Counted from the stretch's first letter, positions 1-8,153 are shown. The stretch: 64,000 nucleotides of DNA from JBHOQX01 sp042408595 (GCA_042408595.1 JBHOQX010000082.1:39217-103216); one strand, 5' to 3'. Numbers and translations: made by a program. The notes: a model not told the origin generated them from the letters alone.

Positions 1-1307
1 ATGCCGTCCTGCGGGTAGGATAACGTGAGGATCGGGCTGACGGAGCCGGTGTAGGCCGGGCCGACGATGTTGTTCACCAGAACGTTATTGGTCGTCCCAA
101 TGCCTTGCAGGCGGATGTTGGCCTTCTGGTTGCCGCTGATGACATTGCGGGTGAACAGGTTGGTTGTGCCGATAGCGTTGTTGGCGGCCGCGGCCCCGGC
201 GGTCTCGATCAGGACGCCGGCAGTGGTGGCGGCGCTCGGCGCGCTGGAGGTCGCGTTCGGCACGGCGGACGCGCCGTCGGCGCTCAGGCCGATCAGGTTG
301 CCGTGGATCTGGTTGCGGCTGCCGTTGTAGATATGGACGCCGCTCAGGGTGTTGCCGGAGATGACGTTCCCGCGGGCTGAACTGGTGTCGTCCGGCCCGA
401 CGCCGATGATCGTGTCGAACGCCGCGCGAACGCCGACTCCATCGCCACCGTTCGGAATGGCGATGATACCGTTGCGATCCAGGCCGATATAATTGCCCTG
501 AATCTTATTATTCGCGCCCCCGTCGATCAAGATCCCGTCCGCCAGGTTGCCGGACACGACATTGCGCTCGCGCGGCTGCGACAGCGCCCCGCCGACGGTA
601 TTACCGGAGGTCTGAATGCGGATGCCGTACAGGTTGGGCCGCGCCGTGCCGCCGACCTTGTCCACACCGATGTAACACCCCTGGATCGTGTTGCCGGTAG
701 CGCTGTTCAGGTTACTCGGGTCGGTGTTCGGACGGATCTCGATGCCGATGCCGATGAGTGAGCCGCCGTATTGGAAGTTGACAATTCCGAGGCCCTGAAT
801 GGTCGTGTTGCTCGCCTGCACCGTGAGACCGGCGGAGTTGGCCACCGTCTGCAGGATCGTGCCATCGATGATCACCGCCGGGCCGAACTCATTCTGCGTG
901 CCGGGGGTGTCGTCTTCTTGCGAGAAGCCATTGATGATCGTCCCGTCGTGCTGGATCGCATCAAGGGGCTGCGTGACGCTGATCGTCCAGGTTTCAACAA
1001 TTCTGCCCAGATACATATCCGAACGATAGCCAGGGTCGGTCTTCGGAATGCGGAAGTTGATCTCGGTTGTCGTTCCGGCCGACGCGCTGTTGGCGAGCTG
1101 GATAGCGCTGCGGAGGGAGCACTTGTTGACGGTATTTTGCGGCAGCGTGGCGCAGTTCTGGTTTGCCGGCACCGGGTAGGTATCCGCCGTCGTGGTGACC
1201 GTGTAGGTCTGGCTGGCCGCACGAGCCGCGGGCGGCGCGGCCAGCAGCGAGGCGCAGAGGATGGCGCACAGAGCAACCAGGGCAGTGACGCGGCGACATT
1301 GACTCAT
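1..1307 (-). CDS. Secreted CSLREA-type right-handed beta-helix protein (3' end outside window)
   Basis: The reading frame begins at ATG 1307 and stays open to base 1 (435 codons seen, no stop), so the C-terminus lies outside the window. An AGGAG ribosome-binding site sits just upstream. The N-terminus is a signal peptide (basic start, then ALVALCAILCASLLAAPPAARA). It is followed by a Cys-Ser-Leu-Arg segment (NKCSLRSAIQLAN) typical of the CSLREA N-terminal domain. From about residue 100 the chain is made of Asn/Gly-rich repeats such as GNTIQGCYIGVD, GNVISGN and NQIHGNLIGL, the signature of parallel beta-helix (PbH1) surface proteins. Likely role is an exported or cell-surface structural or adhesive protein; no catalytic residues are evident. 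It diverges from dnaK. Confidence 0.85.
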   Translation of the reverse strand, partial: MSQCRRVTALVALCAILCASLLAAPPAARAASQTYTVTTTADTYPVPANQNCATLPQNTVNKCSLRSAIQLANSASAGTTTEINFRIPKTDPGYRSDMYLGRIVETWTISVTQPLDAIQHDGTIINGFSQEDDTPGTQNEFGPAVIIDGTILQTVANSAGLTVQASNTTIQGLGIVNFQYGGSLIGIGIEIRPNTDPSNLNSATGNTIQGCYIGVDKVGGTARPNLYGIRIQTSGNTVGGALSQPRERNVVSGNLADGILIDGGANNKIQGNYIGLDRNGIIAIPNGGDGVGVRAAFDTIIGVGPDDTSSARGNVISGNTLSGVHIYNGSRNQIHGNLIGLSADGASAVPNATSSAPSAATTAGVLIETAGAAAANNAIGTTNLFTRNVISGNQKANIRLQGIGTTNNVLVNNIVGPAYTGSVSPILTLSYPQDG

Positions 1308-1364
1308 GGAGGATGCTCCTCTCGGCAGCGCGGGCGCAGACGCCGCTGGCACGGCGTTTGGCCC

Positions 1365-1392
1365 ATTTTAGCACAGACCCAAACGTTTTCAG
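1365..1392 (-). promoter_or_regulatory. Possible promoter of the beta-helix protein gene
   Basis: On the minus strand a TAAAAT -10 box (1365-1370) follows TG two bases upstream, with CTGAAA as a possible -35 box (1387-1392) 16 bp away. The start codon is about 57 nt downstream of the -10 box. The -35 match is modest. Confidence 0.35.
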
Positions 1393-1582
1393 GTAGGAAA
1401 GTAGTACCATCTCTGATCATAAGGATGCCCCGTACCAGGATAAGATTCCAACACTTTTCTAATACCCCTCTTACGGTCGTATAGCGCCGGTCGAGTACAC
1501 TACCTCCAGTGCGAGCTGCGGGCGCTTCTGGCAGTGCGCTGAGGCCGGCTCGCAGCTTCGGTATTGATGGGAGGATGCAGAG

Positions 1583-3454
1583 ATGGGCAAGATTGTCGGG
1601 ATTGACCTGGGGACGACCAACTCGGTCGTAGCGGTGATGGAGGGTGGCGATCCGGTCGTCATCCCGAACGCCGAGGGCAACCGCACCACACCGTCGGTCG
1701 TGGCCTTCACCAAGAACGGCGAGCGGCTTGTCGGCCAGACAGCCAAGCGCCAGGCTACGATCAACCCTGAGAATACATTCTTCTCGATCAAGCGCTTTAT
1801 TGGCCATACCTACGACGAGATCGCCAAAGAGCGCGAGATGGTGCCGTTCAAGGTGGTGAAGGGCCCGCGCAACGACGTGCGGGTGTACTCGCCCCAGACC
1901 GGCAAGGAGTACGCGCCGCAGGAGATCTCGGCGATGGTGCTCCAGAAGCTGAAGACCGACGCCGAAGCCTACCTGGGCGAGCCGGTGACCCAGGCCGTGA
2001 TCACCGTGCCGGCCTACTTCAACGACAGCCAGCGCCAGGCGACCAAGGACGCCGGCAAGATCGCCGGGCTGGAGGTGCTCCGGATCATCAATGAGCCGAC
2101 CGCCGCCGCGCTGGCCTATGGTCTGGACAAGAAGCACAACGAAACCATCCTGGTCTTCGACCTGGGCGGCGGGACGTACGACGTCTCGGTACTGGAGGTC
2201 GGCGACGGCGTGATCGAGGTCAAGGCGACCAACGGCGATACCCACCTCGGCGGCGACGATTACGATCAGAAAATCGTCAATTGGCTGATCGACGAATTCC
2301 GCAAGGACCAGGGGATCGACCTGAGCAAGGACCGCCAGTCGCTCCAGCGGCTGAAGGAGGCGGCGGAGAAAGCCAAGATCGAGCTCTCCAGCATGATGGA
2401 GACCGAGATCAACCTGCCGTTCATCACCGCCGACGCCAGCGGCCCGAAGCACCTGCAGATGAAGCTGACCCGCAGCAAGTTCGAGCAGCTCACCAATGAC
2501 CTGACCGAGCGGCTGAAGGGCCCCTTCTTCCAGGCGCTCAAGGACGCCGACCTGCAGCCGAACCAGCTCGACGAGGTGGTACTGGTGGGCGGATCGACGC
2601 GTATGCCGGTGGTGCAGGAGCTGGTACGCAAGCTGACCGGCAAAGAGCCGAACAAGAGCGTCAACCCGGACGAAGTCGTCGCAGTCGGCGCGGCCATCCA
2701 GGCCGGCGTGCTCGGTGGCGACGTGAAGGATGTCGTTCTGCTGGACGTCACGCCGCTCTCGCTGGGCGTCGAGACGCTCGGCGGCGTGATGACGCGCCTG
2801 ATCGAGCGCAACACCACCATCCCGACCCGCAAGAGCGAGATTTTCTCGACGGCGGCGGATGGCCAGACGGCGGTGGACATCCACATCCTGCAGGGCGAGC
2901 GCGAGATGGCGGCCGACAACATGACGCTCGGGCGCTTCCGCCTGGAGGGCATTCCGCCCGCGCCACGCGGCGTGCCGCAGATCGAGGTCACCTTCGACAT
3001 CGATGCCAACGGCATCCTGAACGTGAGCGCCAAAGACAAGGCGACCGGCAAGGAGCAGCGGGTCACGATCACCGCGACGACCAACCTGAGCAAGGATGAG
3101 ATCGACCGCATGGTGAAGGACGCCCAGGCGCACGCCGCCGAGGACAAACGCCGGCGGGAGCTGGTGGAGCTGAAGAATCAGTCGGATAGCCTGGCGTACC
3201 AGAGCGAGAAGTCGCTCAACGAGCTGGGCGACAAGGTCGACTCGGTGCAGCGCAGCCGGATCGAGGGGCTGATCAAGGATCTGCGCGAGGCCATCGCCCA
3301 GGAGGACGAGGGGCGCATGCGGTCGCTGTCAACCGAATTGCAGCAGGCGATGATGCAGGTCGGGCAGGCGGCCTATGGTGCGCAGGAGCAGCCCGCCGGC
3401 GCGAAGCGCGACGGTGACGAGGGAGTTGTCGAGGGCGAGTACACCGTCGAGTAA
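1583..3454 (+). CDS. dnaK: Molecular chaperone DnaK (Hsp70)
   Basis: A 623-aa Hsp70, the normal length. The ATPase domain opens with GIDLGTTNSVVAVMEGG and contains LGGGTYDVSVLEVGDG and the VGGSTRMPVVQELV adenosine motif. The substrate-binding domain follows (VTPLSLGVETLGG, ITATTNLS), then a helical lid, and the chain ends in the EGEYTVE tail. It folds nascent and stress-damaged proteins in the cytosol with DnaJ and GrpE. Start ATG 1583 has GGGAGG about 9 nt upstream. No grpE, dnaJ or hrcA is adjacent, and no CIRCE operator is visible upstream, so heat control would have to work by another route. The gene is isolated, with a beta-helix gene diverging upstream and an IS downstream. Confidence 0.98.
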   Translation: MGKIVGIDLGTTNSVVAVMEGGDPVVIPNAEGNRTTPSVVAFTKNGERLVGQTAKRQATINPENTFFSIKRFIGHTYDEIAKEREMVPFKVVKGPRNDVRVYSPQTGKEYAPQEISAMVLQKLKTDAEAYLGEPVTQAVITVPAYFNDSQRQATKDAGKIAGLEVLRIINEPTAAALAYGLDKKHNETILVFDLGGGTYDVSVLEVGDGVIEVKATNGDTHLGGDDYDQKIVNWLIDEFRKDQGIDLSKDRQSLQRLKEAAEKAKIELSSMMETEINLPFITADASGPKHLQMKLTRSKFEQLTNDLTERLKGPFFQALKDADLQPNQLDEVVLVGGSTRMPVVQELVRKLTGKEPNKSVNPDEVVAVGAAIQAGVLGGDVKDVVLLDVTPLSLGVETLGGVMTRLIERNTTIPTRKSEIFSTAADGQTAVDIHILQGEREMAADNMTLGRFRLEGIPPAPRGVPQIEVTFDIDANGILNVSAKDKATGKEQRVTITATTNLSKDEIDRMVKDAQAHAAEDKRRRELVELKNQSDSLAYQSEKSLNELGDKVDSVQRSRIEGLIKDLREAIAQEDEGRMRSLSTELQQAMMQVGQAAYGAQEQPAGAKRDGDEGVVEGEYTVE

Positions 3455-3497
3455 CGTCCTCCAGGACGTGGTGGCGGGCCGTCGCTCATCAGCACGG

Positions 3498-3536
3498 AGC
3501 GCCAGGGCCGCGGCGAGACGCCGCGGCCCTGGCGCT
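3498..3536. terminator. Strong hairpin downstream of dnaK
   Basis: A perfect 17-bp inverted repeat (3498-3514 with 3520-3536) encloses the 5-nt loop GAGAC, 43 nt after the dnaK stop codon. No T-tract follows, so it is an intrinsic-terminator-like or 3'-end-stabilising hairpin rather than a textbook terminator. Confidence 0.7.
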
Positions 3537-3623
3537 TCAGAATAGCAAGACGAGAACCGTTTCTGCGCTGAGGAAGGTTCTCCTCCAAGACATCACCCTC
3601 CGCCCCGCTCCATGGACGGGAGC

Positions 3624-3652
3624 GAGGGTGTTGAGTCTCGATAAGTCGTACC
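3624..3652 (+). repeat. Left end of the insertion sequence: target duplication plus terminal inverted repeat
   Basis: GAGGG at 3624-3628 is the left copy of a 5-bp target duplication. The terminal repeat (3629-3652) begins TGTTGAGTCTCG and matches the reverse complement of the right end over 24 bp without mismatch. Similarity resumes further inside: AGTCTCACAAAG near 3668-3679 is matched in inverted order near 5060-5072, so the transposase-binding end is bipartite. Confidence 0.93.
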
Positions 3653-5111
3653 CGGCAGGTGTCCAAGAGTCTCACAAAGATGTGCCGGTGTGTGCTATAC
3701 CGAACGTAACGACCTCCCTTGGGTCAGAGGGAGGCAGGTATGGCACGCCGAGCTGCTGCACTAACCTATGCTGAACGAGTTGCGATTCTCAAACGCGCCG
3801 CGGCCGGCGAGACGGATGCTGTCATCGCCGCCGCGCTCGATTGCTCGCGCTGGACCGTACGCAAGTGGAGACGCATCGGCCAGCGCAAGGGCCGGGCAGC
3901 CCTGGCGCCGCGTATCGGCCGTCCTCCGACTGGGCTACTCGGTTCTCTTTCGCCCACTCTCCGCCATGCGATCCTCCAACTCCGTCGTGCCCACCCCGGC
4001 TGGGGCGCCACCACCCTCCTCGCTGAACTGCGCACCGACCCACTCTGGTCCAGCACCAAGCTTCCCAGTCGCTCTCGGATCGCCGCCCTCATCAGCTATG
4101 CCCGTCTGACACGACGCTACAACCGCCACAGTGAGTTACCCCAAGCACCAGGACCACCCCAAGGAACACCGCACGATGAATGGGAGCTCGATGCTCAGGG
4201 ACCGGTGAGGACGCCCAACATCGGCAAGGTCTGCCTGGTCAACGTCATCGATACCGTCAGCCGGCTCAAGCTCGAAAGCTATCCCTGCCTCGGCACCACC
4301 AATCCACCACTGGAGACCTACCAGCTGGTGCTACGCCGTGCCTTTCTGACGTTTGGCCTTCCCAAATGCCTGTCGTTTGATCGAGGCACGGTCTTCTACG
4401 ACAACACGACCACCTCGCCCTTCCCGACCCATTTGCATCTGTGGCTGCTGGCGCTGGGCATCGAGGTTCGCTTTACACGTGTTCGCCGTCCCACCGATCA
4501 TGCCAAGGTCGAGCGATTGCATCAGACGATGACGCTGCAGGCCCTGCTTGGACAGACCTGGCCAGATGCAGCAGCATTGTGGGCCGGCCTCGATATCCGT
4601 CGCAGGCGACTGAACGAGCAGATCCCGTGTCGGATGCTGGGGGGACGTGCGCCGCTTGAGGTCTATCCCGAAGCGCAGCACTCGGGTCGCTTCTACCGGC
4701 CGAAATGGGAGCTTGATATGCTCGATCTCGCGCGCGTCTATGCCTATCTGAGCACCTGTCGCTGGTTCCGGCGTGTTGCCTACACCGGCGCGATTGCCCT
4801 CGGTGGCGTCCACCATCGTATCCATCGGAAGTATGCCGAGCAGGCGATTGAGATCACGTTTGATGCCGAACAGGCAGTGTTCGTGGGATATCTACCAGCC
4901 CTCAGCAAGAGCGTTGAGTTCGTTCCCCGTCATCTGACCAAGGAGGCATTGATGGGAGAGTTCTCGACGCTTGCTGCCCTGCCGGCATACCAGCTTGCCT
5001 TGCCCTTCACGCATGAAGCGCAGCGGGTGATGGACTACACGCCGATGAGGTCCGGCATCACTTTGTGAGACTTCACCGAAATGCCCCGGTACGACTTATC
5101 GAGACTCAACA
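3629..5111 (+). mobile_element. Complete 1483-bp insertion sequence, DDE integrase type (IS481-like)
   Basis: The element is bounded by 24-bp perfect terminal inverted repeats (3629-3652 and 5088-5111) with TGT...ACA ends, and flanked by direct GAGGG copies (3624-3628, 5112-5116). It carries a single intact transposase. It landed in the spacer between dnaK and the cvpA-like gene, downstream of the dnaK hairpin and upstream of the cvpA promoter, so neither gene looks disrupted. Ends, target-duplication length and single-ORF layout fit IS481 or the related IS1202-like group; the exact family needs a database match. Perfect ends and an intact ORF suggest recent insertion. Confidence 0.92.
3740..5068 (+). 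CDS. IS transposase, HTH plus rve/DDE integrase core
   Basis: A 442-aa protein. The N-terminal helix-turn-helix (residues about 8-50, with RVAILKRAAAGE and CSRWTVRKWRR) is followed by a second winged/HTH region (LRRAHPGWGATTLLAEL). An RNase-H-fold integrase core follows, with probable catalytic residues in WELDAQG, LSFDRGT and KVERLHQT (D, D, E). The C-terminal beta-rich region (HHRIHRKYAEQ, VFVGYLP) resembles the tail of IS481-type enzymes. ATG 3740 is preferred over upstream TTG 3719 because GGGAGG lies 8-13 nt before it. GC content is visibly lower than in neighbouring housekeeping genes, consistent with a mobile origin. Confidence 0.92.
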   Translation: MARRAAALTYAERVAILKRAAAGETDAVIAAALDCSRWTVRKWRRIGQRKGRAALAPRIGRPPTGLLGSLSPTLRHAILQLRRAHPGWGATTLLAELRTDPLWSSTKLPSRSRIAALISYARLTRRYNRHSELPQAPGPPQGTPHDEWELDAQGPVRTPNIGKVCLVNVIDTVSRLKLESYPCLGTTNPPLETYQLVLRRAFLTFGLPKCLSFDRGTVFYDNTTTSPFPTHLHLWLLALGIEVRFTRVRRPTDHAKVERLHQTMTLQALLGQTWPDAAALWAGLDIRRRRLNEQIPCRMLGGRAPLEVYPEAQHSGRFYRPKWELDMLDLARVYAYLSTCRWFRRVAYTGAIALGGVHHRIHRKYAEQAIEITFDAEQAVFVGYLPALSKSVEFVPRHLTKEALMGEFSTLAALPAYQLALPFTHEAQRVMDYTPMRSGITL

Positions 5112-5116
5112 GAGGG
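5088..5116 (-). repeat. Right end of the insertion sequence: terminal inverted repeat plus target duplication
   Basis: 5088-5111 is the exact reverse complement of 3629-3652 (24 of 24 bases). GAGGG at 5112-5116 is the right copy of the 5-bp target duplication. Confidence 0.93.
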
Positions 5117-5196
5117 ATTATCCTTGCGGCGTCCGGGTATGGCGCGTGCCGTGCGTCGCAGCCGGACACCCTTAGCTGGCACAAAGGAGGAGGCGC

Positions 5197-5225
5197 TTCA
5201 CATCGCCGCAGAGGAGTGGTATACT
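5197..5225 (+). promoter_or_regulatory. Sigma-70-type promoter for the cvpA-like gene
   Basis: A TTCACA -35 box (5197-5202; 5 of 6 consensus) and a TATACT -10 box (5220-5225; 5 of 6) are separated by exactly 17 bp. The predicted transcription start near 5232 gives a leader of about 66 nt containing a CGGATGG...CCATCCG hairpin. The IS inserted about 85 bp upstream and left this promoter intact. Confidence 0.65.
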
Positions 5226-5297
5226 GGCACCACCGGCTAGAACATACGTGCGGCGGATGGCGCGCAACCATCCGGCGCGACGGAGCGTCCAAACAGC

Positions 5298-5804
5298 ATG
5301 AACGGGATCGACCTGGTGATCGTCGTCCTGCTCATCGTCTGCACTGCATTGGGGGCGTATTGGGGTCTGATCCGGCAGGTGATCGCGGTCGTCGGGCTGG
5401 CGACCGCGCTGGTGCTGGCGCGGCGCTATGGCCCGGAGGCCGGTGATGCGCTGGCGTCGTTTATCGCGAGCGCGGCGCTGGCGCAACTGGTCGGGTTCGC
5501 CTTCGTGTTCATGGCGATCAGCGCGCTGGCGAGTCTGCTCGCCTCGCTGATCCAGCGGTTCGCCGGGCTGCTGTTGCTCGGCCCGCTGGATCGACTGGGC
5601 GGCGCGGCGCTGGGGCTGCTGATCGGCGGGGTGACGCTGGCGGCGCTGCTGGCGTCCGCTGCCGCGCTTCCCGACCCGGCCTGGACGAAAGCGCTCGGCG
5701 GATCGCCATTGGCGACAGGGATCGTGCACGCCTTTAGTTTCGTGCTCTCGGCGATGCCGGATCCCCTGCGTGTGGCTGCCGAAGCGACCTTTGGCATCCA
5801 GTGA
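5298..5804 (+). CDS. CvpA-family integral membrane protein
   Basis: A 168-aa hydrophobic protein with about four membrane segments: IDLVIVVLLIVCTALGAYWG, VIAVVGLATALVLA, LVGFAFVFMAISALASLLA and LGGAALGLLIGGVTLAALLA. The start (NGIDLVIVVLL, then GLIRQV) matches the family named after the colicin V production protein. CvpA relatives are inner-membrane proteins of uncertain molecular function. Start ATG 5298 lacks a strong Shine-Dalgarno. It is followed 97 bp later by rsfS, which seems to have its own promoter. Confidence 0.8.
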   Translation: MNGIDLVIVVLLIVCTALGAYWGLIRQVIAVVGLATALVLARRYGPEAGDALASFIASAALAQLVGFAFVFMAISALASLLASLIQRFAGLLLLGPLDRLGGAALGLLIGGVTLAALLASAAALPDPAWTKALGGSPLATGIVHAFSFVLSAMPDPLRVAAEATFGIQ

Positions 5805-5856
5805 TCAACGGCGTGGGGCGGCATCGCTCACGCAGATCCGGGCGTCGATCCGCCCA

Positions 5857-5883
5857 TGGACATAGCGCGCGACTTCTGGTAGA
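5857..5883 (+). promoter_or_regulatory. Possible promoter of rsfS
   Basis: TGGACA (5857-5862) is 5 of 6 to the -35 consensus and TAGAAT (5878-5883) 5 of 6 to the -10. The spacer is only 15 bp, shorter than ideal. Transcription would start about 12 nt before ATG 5902, explaining the lack of a normal ribosome-binding site. Confidence 0.4.
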
Positions 5884-5901
5884 ATCAGGGCACGTTTGCA
5901 T

Positions 5902-6267
5902 ATGACCGAAGGAGTGGTCATCATCGAATCGACAGAACTTGCGCGGCGGGTCGTGGAGCTAGCCGAAGAAAAGCAGGCGAGCGACATCGTCATGTTGGAC
6001 CTGCGCCCGCTGAATGCCGTCGCCGACTATTTCGTCATCTGTTCCGGCGAGAGCGACCGGCAGCTTCGCGCAATCCTCCAGGCGATCGACGAAGGGGTGA
6101 GCCGGAGCACCGGGCTCGAGGCACGCCCGGAGGGAACACCGGCCTCAGGCTGGGTGCTGCTCGACTACGGGGATGTTGTCGTCCACATCTTCTCCGCGAC
6201 CATGCGCGATTACTATCGCCTGGAGCGGCTGTGGAGCAAGGCAACACCCGTCGTTGTTGTGCAATGA
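5902..6267 (+). CDS. rsfS: Ribosomal silencing factor RsfS (Iojap family)
   Basis: A 121-aa protein, typical length. Family features are ELAEEKQASDIVMLDLRPL, ADYFVICSGESDRQ, the SGWVLLDYGDVVVHIF core and the final YYRLERLWSKA helix. RsfS binds ribosomal protein uL14 on the large subunit and blocks joining to the 30S subunit when translation is reduced. ATG 5902 is taken as the start; an in-frame TTG lies two codons earlier and a GTG at 5914 abuts a GGAG. It is followed after 7 bp by a small membrane-protein gene with a GAGGAG ribosome-binding site, suggesting a two-gene operon. Confidence 0.95.
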   Translation: MTEGVVIIESTELARRVVELAEEKQASDIVMLDLRPLNAVADYFVICSGESDRQLRAILQAIDEGVSRSTGLEARPEGTPASGWVLLDYGDVVVHIFSATMRDYYRLERLWSKATPVVVVQ

Positions 6268-6274
6268 GGAGTCC

Positions 6275-6484
6275 ATGAGCGACATTCCACCCAGAGCGGA
6301 ATTTCGTCGTATCCGGGTTGTCGCGTTCGGGGTGGGCGCGGCGGTCGGGAGCGCCGTTGGTCTTGTGCTTGGCTCGCTGCTGGCCCACTGGCTCGGCAAT
6401 GGGATGGTCAGCGCGCTTCAGACCTGGGTCCGTCGCATCACCGGCAGGGATGACCATCCAAACTGGGAAGTATTGCTGCAATAA
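6275..6484 (+). CDS. Small single-pass membrane protein, unknown function
   Basis: A 69-aa protein starting at ATG 6275 with GAGGAG 4-9 nt upstream. A basic N-terminus (RAEFRRIR) precedes one glycine-rich hydrophobic segment (VAFGVGAAVGSAVGLVLGSLLAHWL), consistent with a transmembrane helix. I recognise no family. Its 7-bp distance from rsfS implies co-transcription. Confidence 0.6.
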   Translation: MSDIPPRAEFRRIRVVAFGVGAAVGSAVGLVLGSLLAHWLGNGMVSALQTWVRRITGRDDHPNWEVLLQ

Positions 6485-6512
6485 CCCCGCCGCCCGCGAA
6501 GGGACGTGACAC

Positions 6513-6539
6513 AGCGTGCCGCTAGGCCGGCGGCACGCT
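6513..6539. terminator. Bidirectional hairpin between convergent genes
   Basis: A 10-bp perfect stem (6513-6522 with 6530-6539) with a 7-nt loop lies between the plus-strand small membrane gene and the minus-strand moaDE, overlapping the moaDE stop codon. It could end transcription in both directions; there is no T-run. Confidence 0.6.
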
Positions 6540-7229
6540 CGAACCACGCTCGTTCTCGCTGCCCACCCACTGACTGGTGCCGTCGGCCCAGTGCTCCTTC
6601 TTCCAAATCGGCGCGACTTCTTTGATGCGATCCATGATCCAGGCGGCGGCCTCGAACGCCGCCCGGCGGTGCGGCGCGGCCACCACGACCAGCACCGCGG
6701 TCTCGCCGATCTCCAGCCGCCCGACACGGTGGTGGATCGCCACCCGCCCGATCTCCCATCGCGCCCGCGCCTCGTCCGCCAGCCTGGCAAGCACCTTCTC
6801 CGCCATCGGTGCGTAGGCTTCGTACACCAACCAGGCGGTCGCCCGTCCGCCGACATTGTCGCGCACCACGCCGGCGAACGTCACGATCGCCCCCATATCC
6901 GGCGCGGCGACCAACCGGGTGAGCGCGCTCGCATCCAGCGGCGCCTCGGTGATCAAAAACGTGGGGGGTTCGGCGTCCGCCGGCGCACCGCCGCTGACCG
7001 GCGGAATAAAGCTCACTTCGTCACCATCGCGTAGCGGTGTGTCGGGCGTGGCGTATTCCTGATTCACGGCGTAGAGCAGGCGGCCGCGGTAGCCGCCCAG
7101 GCGCGGGTAGCGCGCCACCAGCGCTTCCCACAGCCCGCCGACCGTAGCTCCCTCTGGAAGCGCGATCTGCTCTGCGCTCCGCCCGGTAATATCGCGGTGG
7201 CCCGCGAAATAGCGAATGCTAACGACCAT
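6522..7229 (-). CDS. Fused molybdopterin synthase, MoaD-MoaE
   Basis: A 235-aa protein joining both subunits of molybdopterin synthase, which adds two sulfurs to cyclic pyranopterin monophosphate in molybdenum-cofactor synthesis. Residues 1-81 are the ubiquitin-fold MoaD part (SIRYFAGHRDITG, YAVNQEY, LRDGDEVSFIPPVSGG). From about residue 90 the MoaE domain follows, with GAIVTFAGVVRDN, the catalytic-site segment MDRIKEVAPIWKKE (the two lysine positions), and HWADGTSQWVG. The Gly-Gly that must be a free C-terminus for thiocarboxylation is internal (80-81). ATG 7229 is chosen because MoaD similarity begins there; an in-frame ATG lies 18 codons upstream. No other moa genes are in the window. Confidence 0.93.
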   Translation of the reverse strand: MVVSIRYFAGHRDITGRSAEQIALPEGATVGGLWEALVARYPRLGGYRGRLLYAVNQEYATPDTPLRDGDEVSFIPPVSGGAPADAEPPTFLITEAPLDASALTRLVAAPDMGAIVTFAGVVRDNVGGRATAWLVYEAYAPMAEKVLARLADEARARWEIGRVAIHHRVGRLEIGETAVLVVVAAPHRRAAFEAAAWIMDRIKEVAPIWKKEHWADGTSQWVGSENERGSSVPPA

Positions 7230-7279
7230 AGGCCGTATCAGGAAAGAGATCGGGTAGCAGAAGCCCGACTCCCACATCC

Positions 7280-8149
7280 TCATCCTTCCACTTCACCCGC
7301 GGCCCAGCGCACCGGCACGCCATGCGCAGCGAGATAGGTCTTCACATCGCGGATCGTGTACGTTCCGAAATGGAAGATCGACGCCGCCAGCACGGCATCA
7401 GCTTTGCCATCGACCAGGCCGGCGCGCAGGTGCTCCGGGCTGCCCGCGCCCCCGGAGGCGATCACCGGCACCGGCACCGCCTCGGAGATCGCACGCAACA
7501 GCGGGATGTCGTAGCCGTCACGCGTGCCGTCAGCGTCCATGCTATTAATGACGATCTCGCCCGCGCCCAGCTCCACGCCACGCCGCGCCCACTCCACCGC
7601 GTCCAGCCCGGTGGCGCGCGGCGTACCGCCGGTGTGGGTGAAGACTTCCCAGCGCAGATCGGGCGGGTGGGTGGCGGCGCCACCGGGCGCCACGGACTCG
7701 ACCTCCCGCTCTCCCCGCCTCCTCCGCGCCGTGGCTTCCTGGCGGAGCGCCCGCCGCGCATCGATCGACAGCACGATACACTGGCTACCGAACCGCCGCG
7801 CGCCTTCCGCGATCAGCGCCGGGTGCAGCACGGCGGCGGTGTTGATTGAGACTTTCTCCGCGCCAGCGCGCAGCAGCCGGTACATATCCTCGACGGTGCG
7901 GATGCCGCCGCCGACCGTGAGCGGGATAAAGACCTGCGCGGCGGTGCGCTCGACCACATCGAGCATGATCGCCCGCTCATCGCTGCTGGCGGTAATATCG
8001 TAGAACACCAGCTCGTCGGCGCCCGCGGCGGTGTAGGCCGCGGCCAGCTCCACCGGATCGCCGGCGTCGCGGTGGTGGAGAAAGGCAACACCCTTCACCA
8101 CCCGCCCGCCCTTGACATCCAGGCATGGAATGATCCGGCGCTTCAGCAT
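7280..8149 (-). CDS. hisF: Imidazole glycerol phosphate synthase cyclase subunit HisF
   Basis: A 289-aa TIM barrel that with HisH turns PRFAR and ammonia into IGP and AICAR. Both half-barrel signatures are present: CLDVKGGRVVKGV with catalytic Asp, GGGIRTVEDMYRLL, SIDARRA with the second Asp, INSMDADGTRDGYD, VIASGGAG and AASIFHFG. It is about 35 residues longer than usual because of an Arg/Gly/Ala-rich insert (coding 7655-7750) between SIDARRA and WEVFTHTGG. ATG 8149 lies 4 bp after the coiled-coil gene with a GTGAGG ribosome-binding site. It belongs to the minus-strand hisH-hisA-(coiled coil)-hisF set. Confidence 0.96.
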   Translation of the reverse strand: MLKRRIIPCLDVKGGRVVKGVAFLHHRDAGDPVELAAAYTAAGADELVFYDITASSDERAIMLDVVERTAAQVFIPLTVGGGIRTVEDMYRLLRAGAEKVSINTAAVLHPALIAEGARRFGSQCIVLSIDARRALRQEATARRRRGEREVESVAPGGAATHPPDLRWEVFTHTGGTPRATGLDAVEWARRGVELGAGEIVINSMDADGTRDGYDIPLLRAISEAVPVPVIASGGAGSPEHLRAGLVDGKADAVLAASIFHFGTYTIRDVKTYLAAHGVPVRWAAGEVEG

Positions 8150-8153
8150 CGCC

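Noticed and set aside
1308..1582. CIRCE heat-shock operator upstream of dnaK
   Set aside because: No TTAGCACTC-N9-GAGTGCTAA or close relative is present.
1304..3133. 609-codon minus-strand open frame across dnaK
   Set aside because: Antisense of a clear Hsp70 gene in high-GC DNA; Arg/His/Leu-rich composition with no motif.
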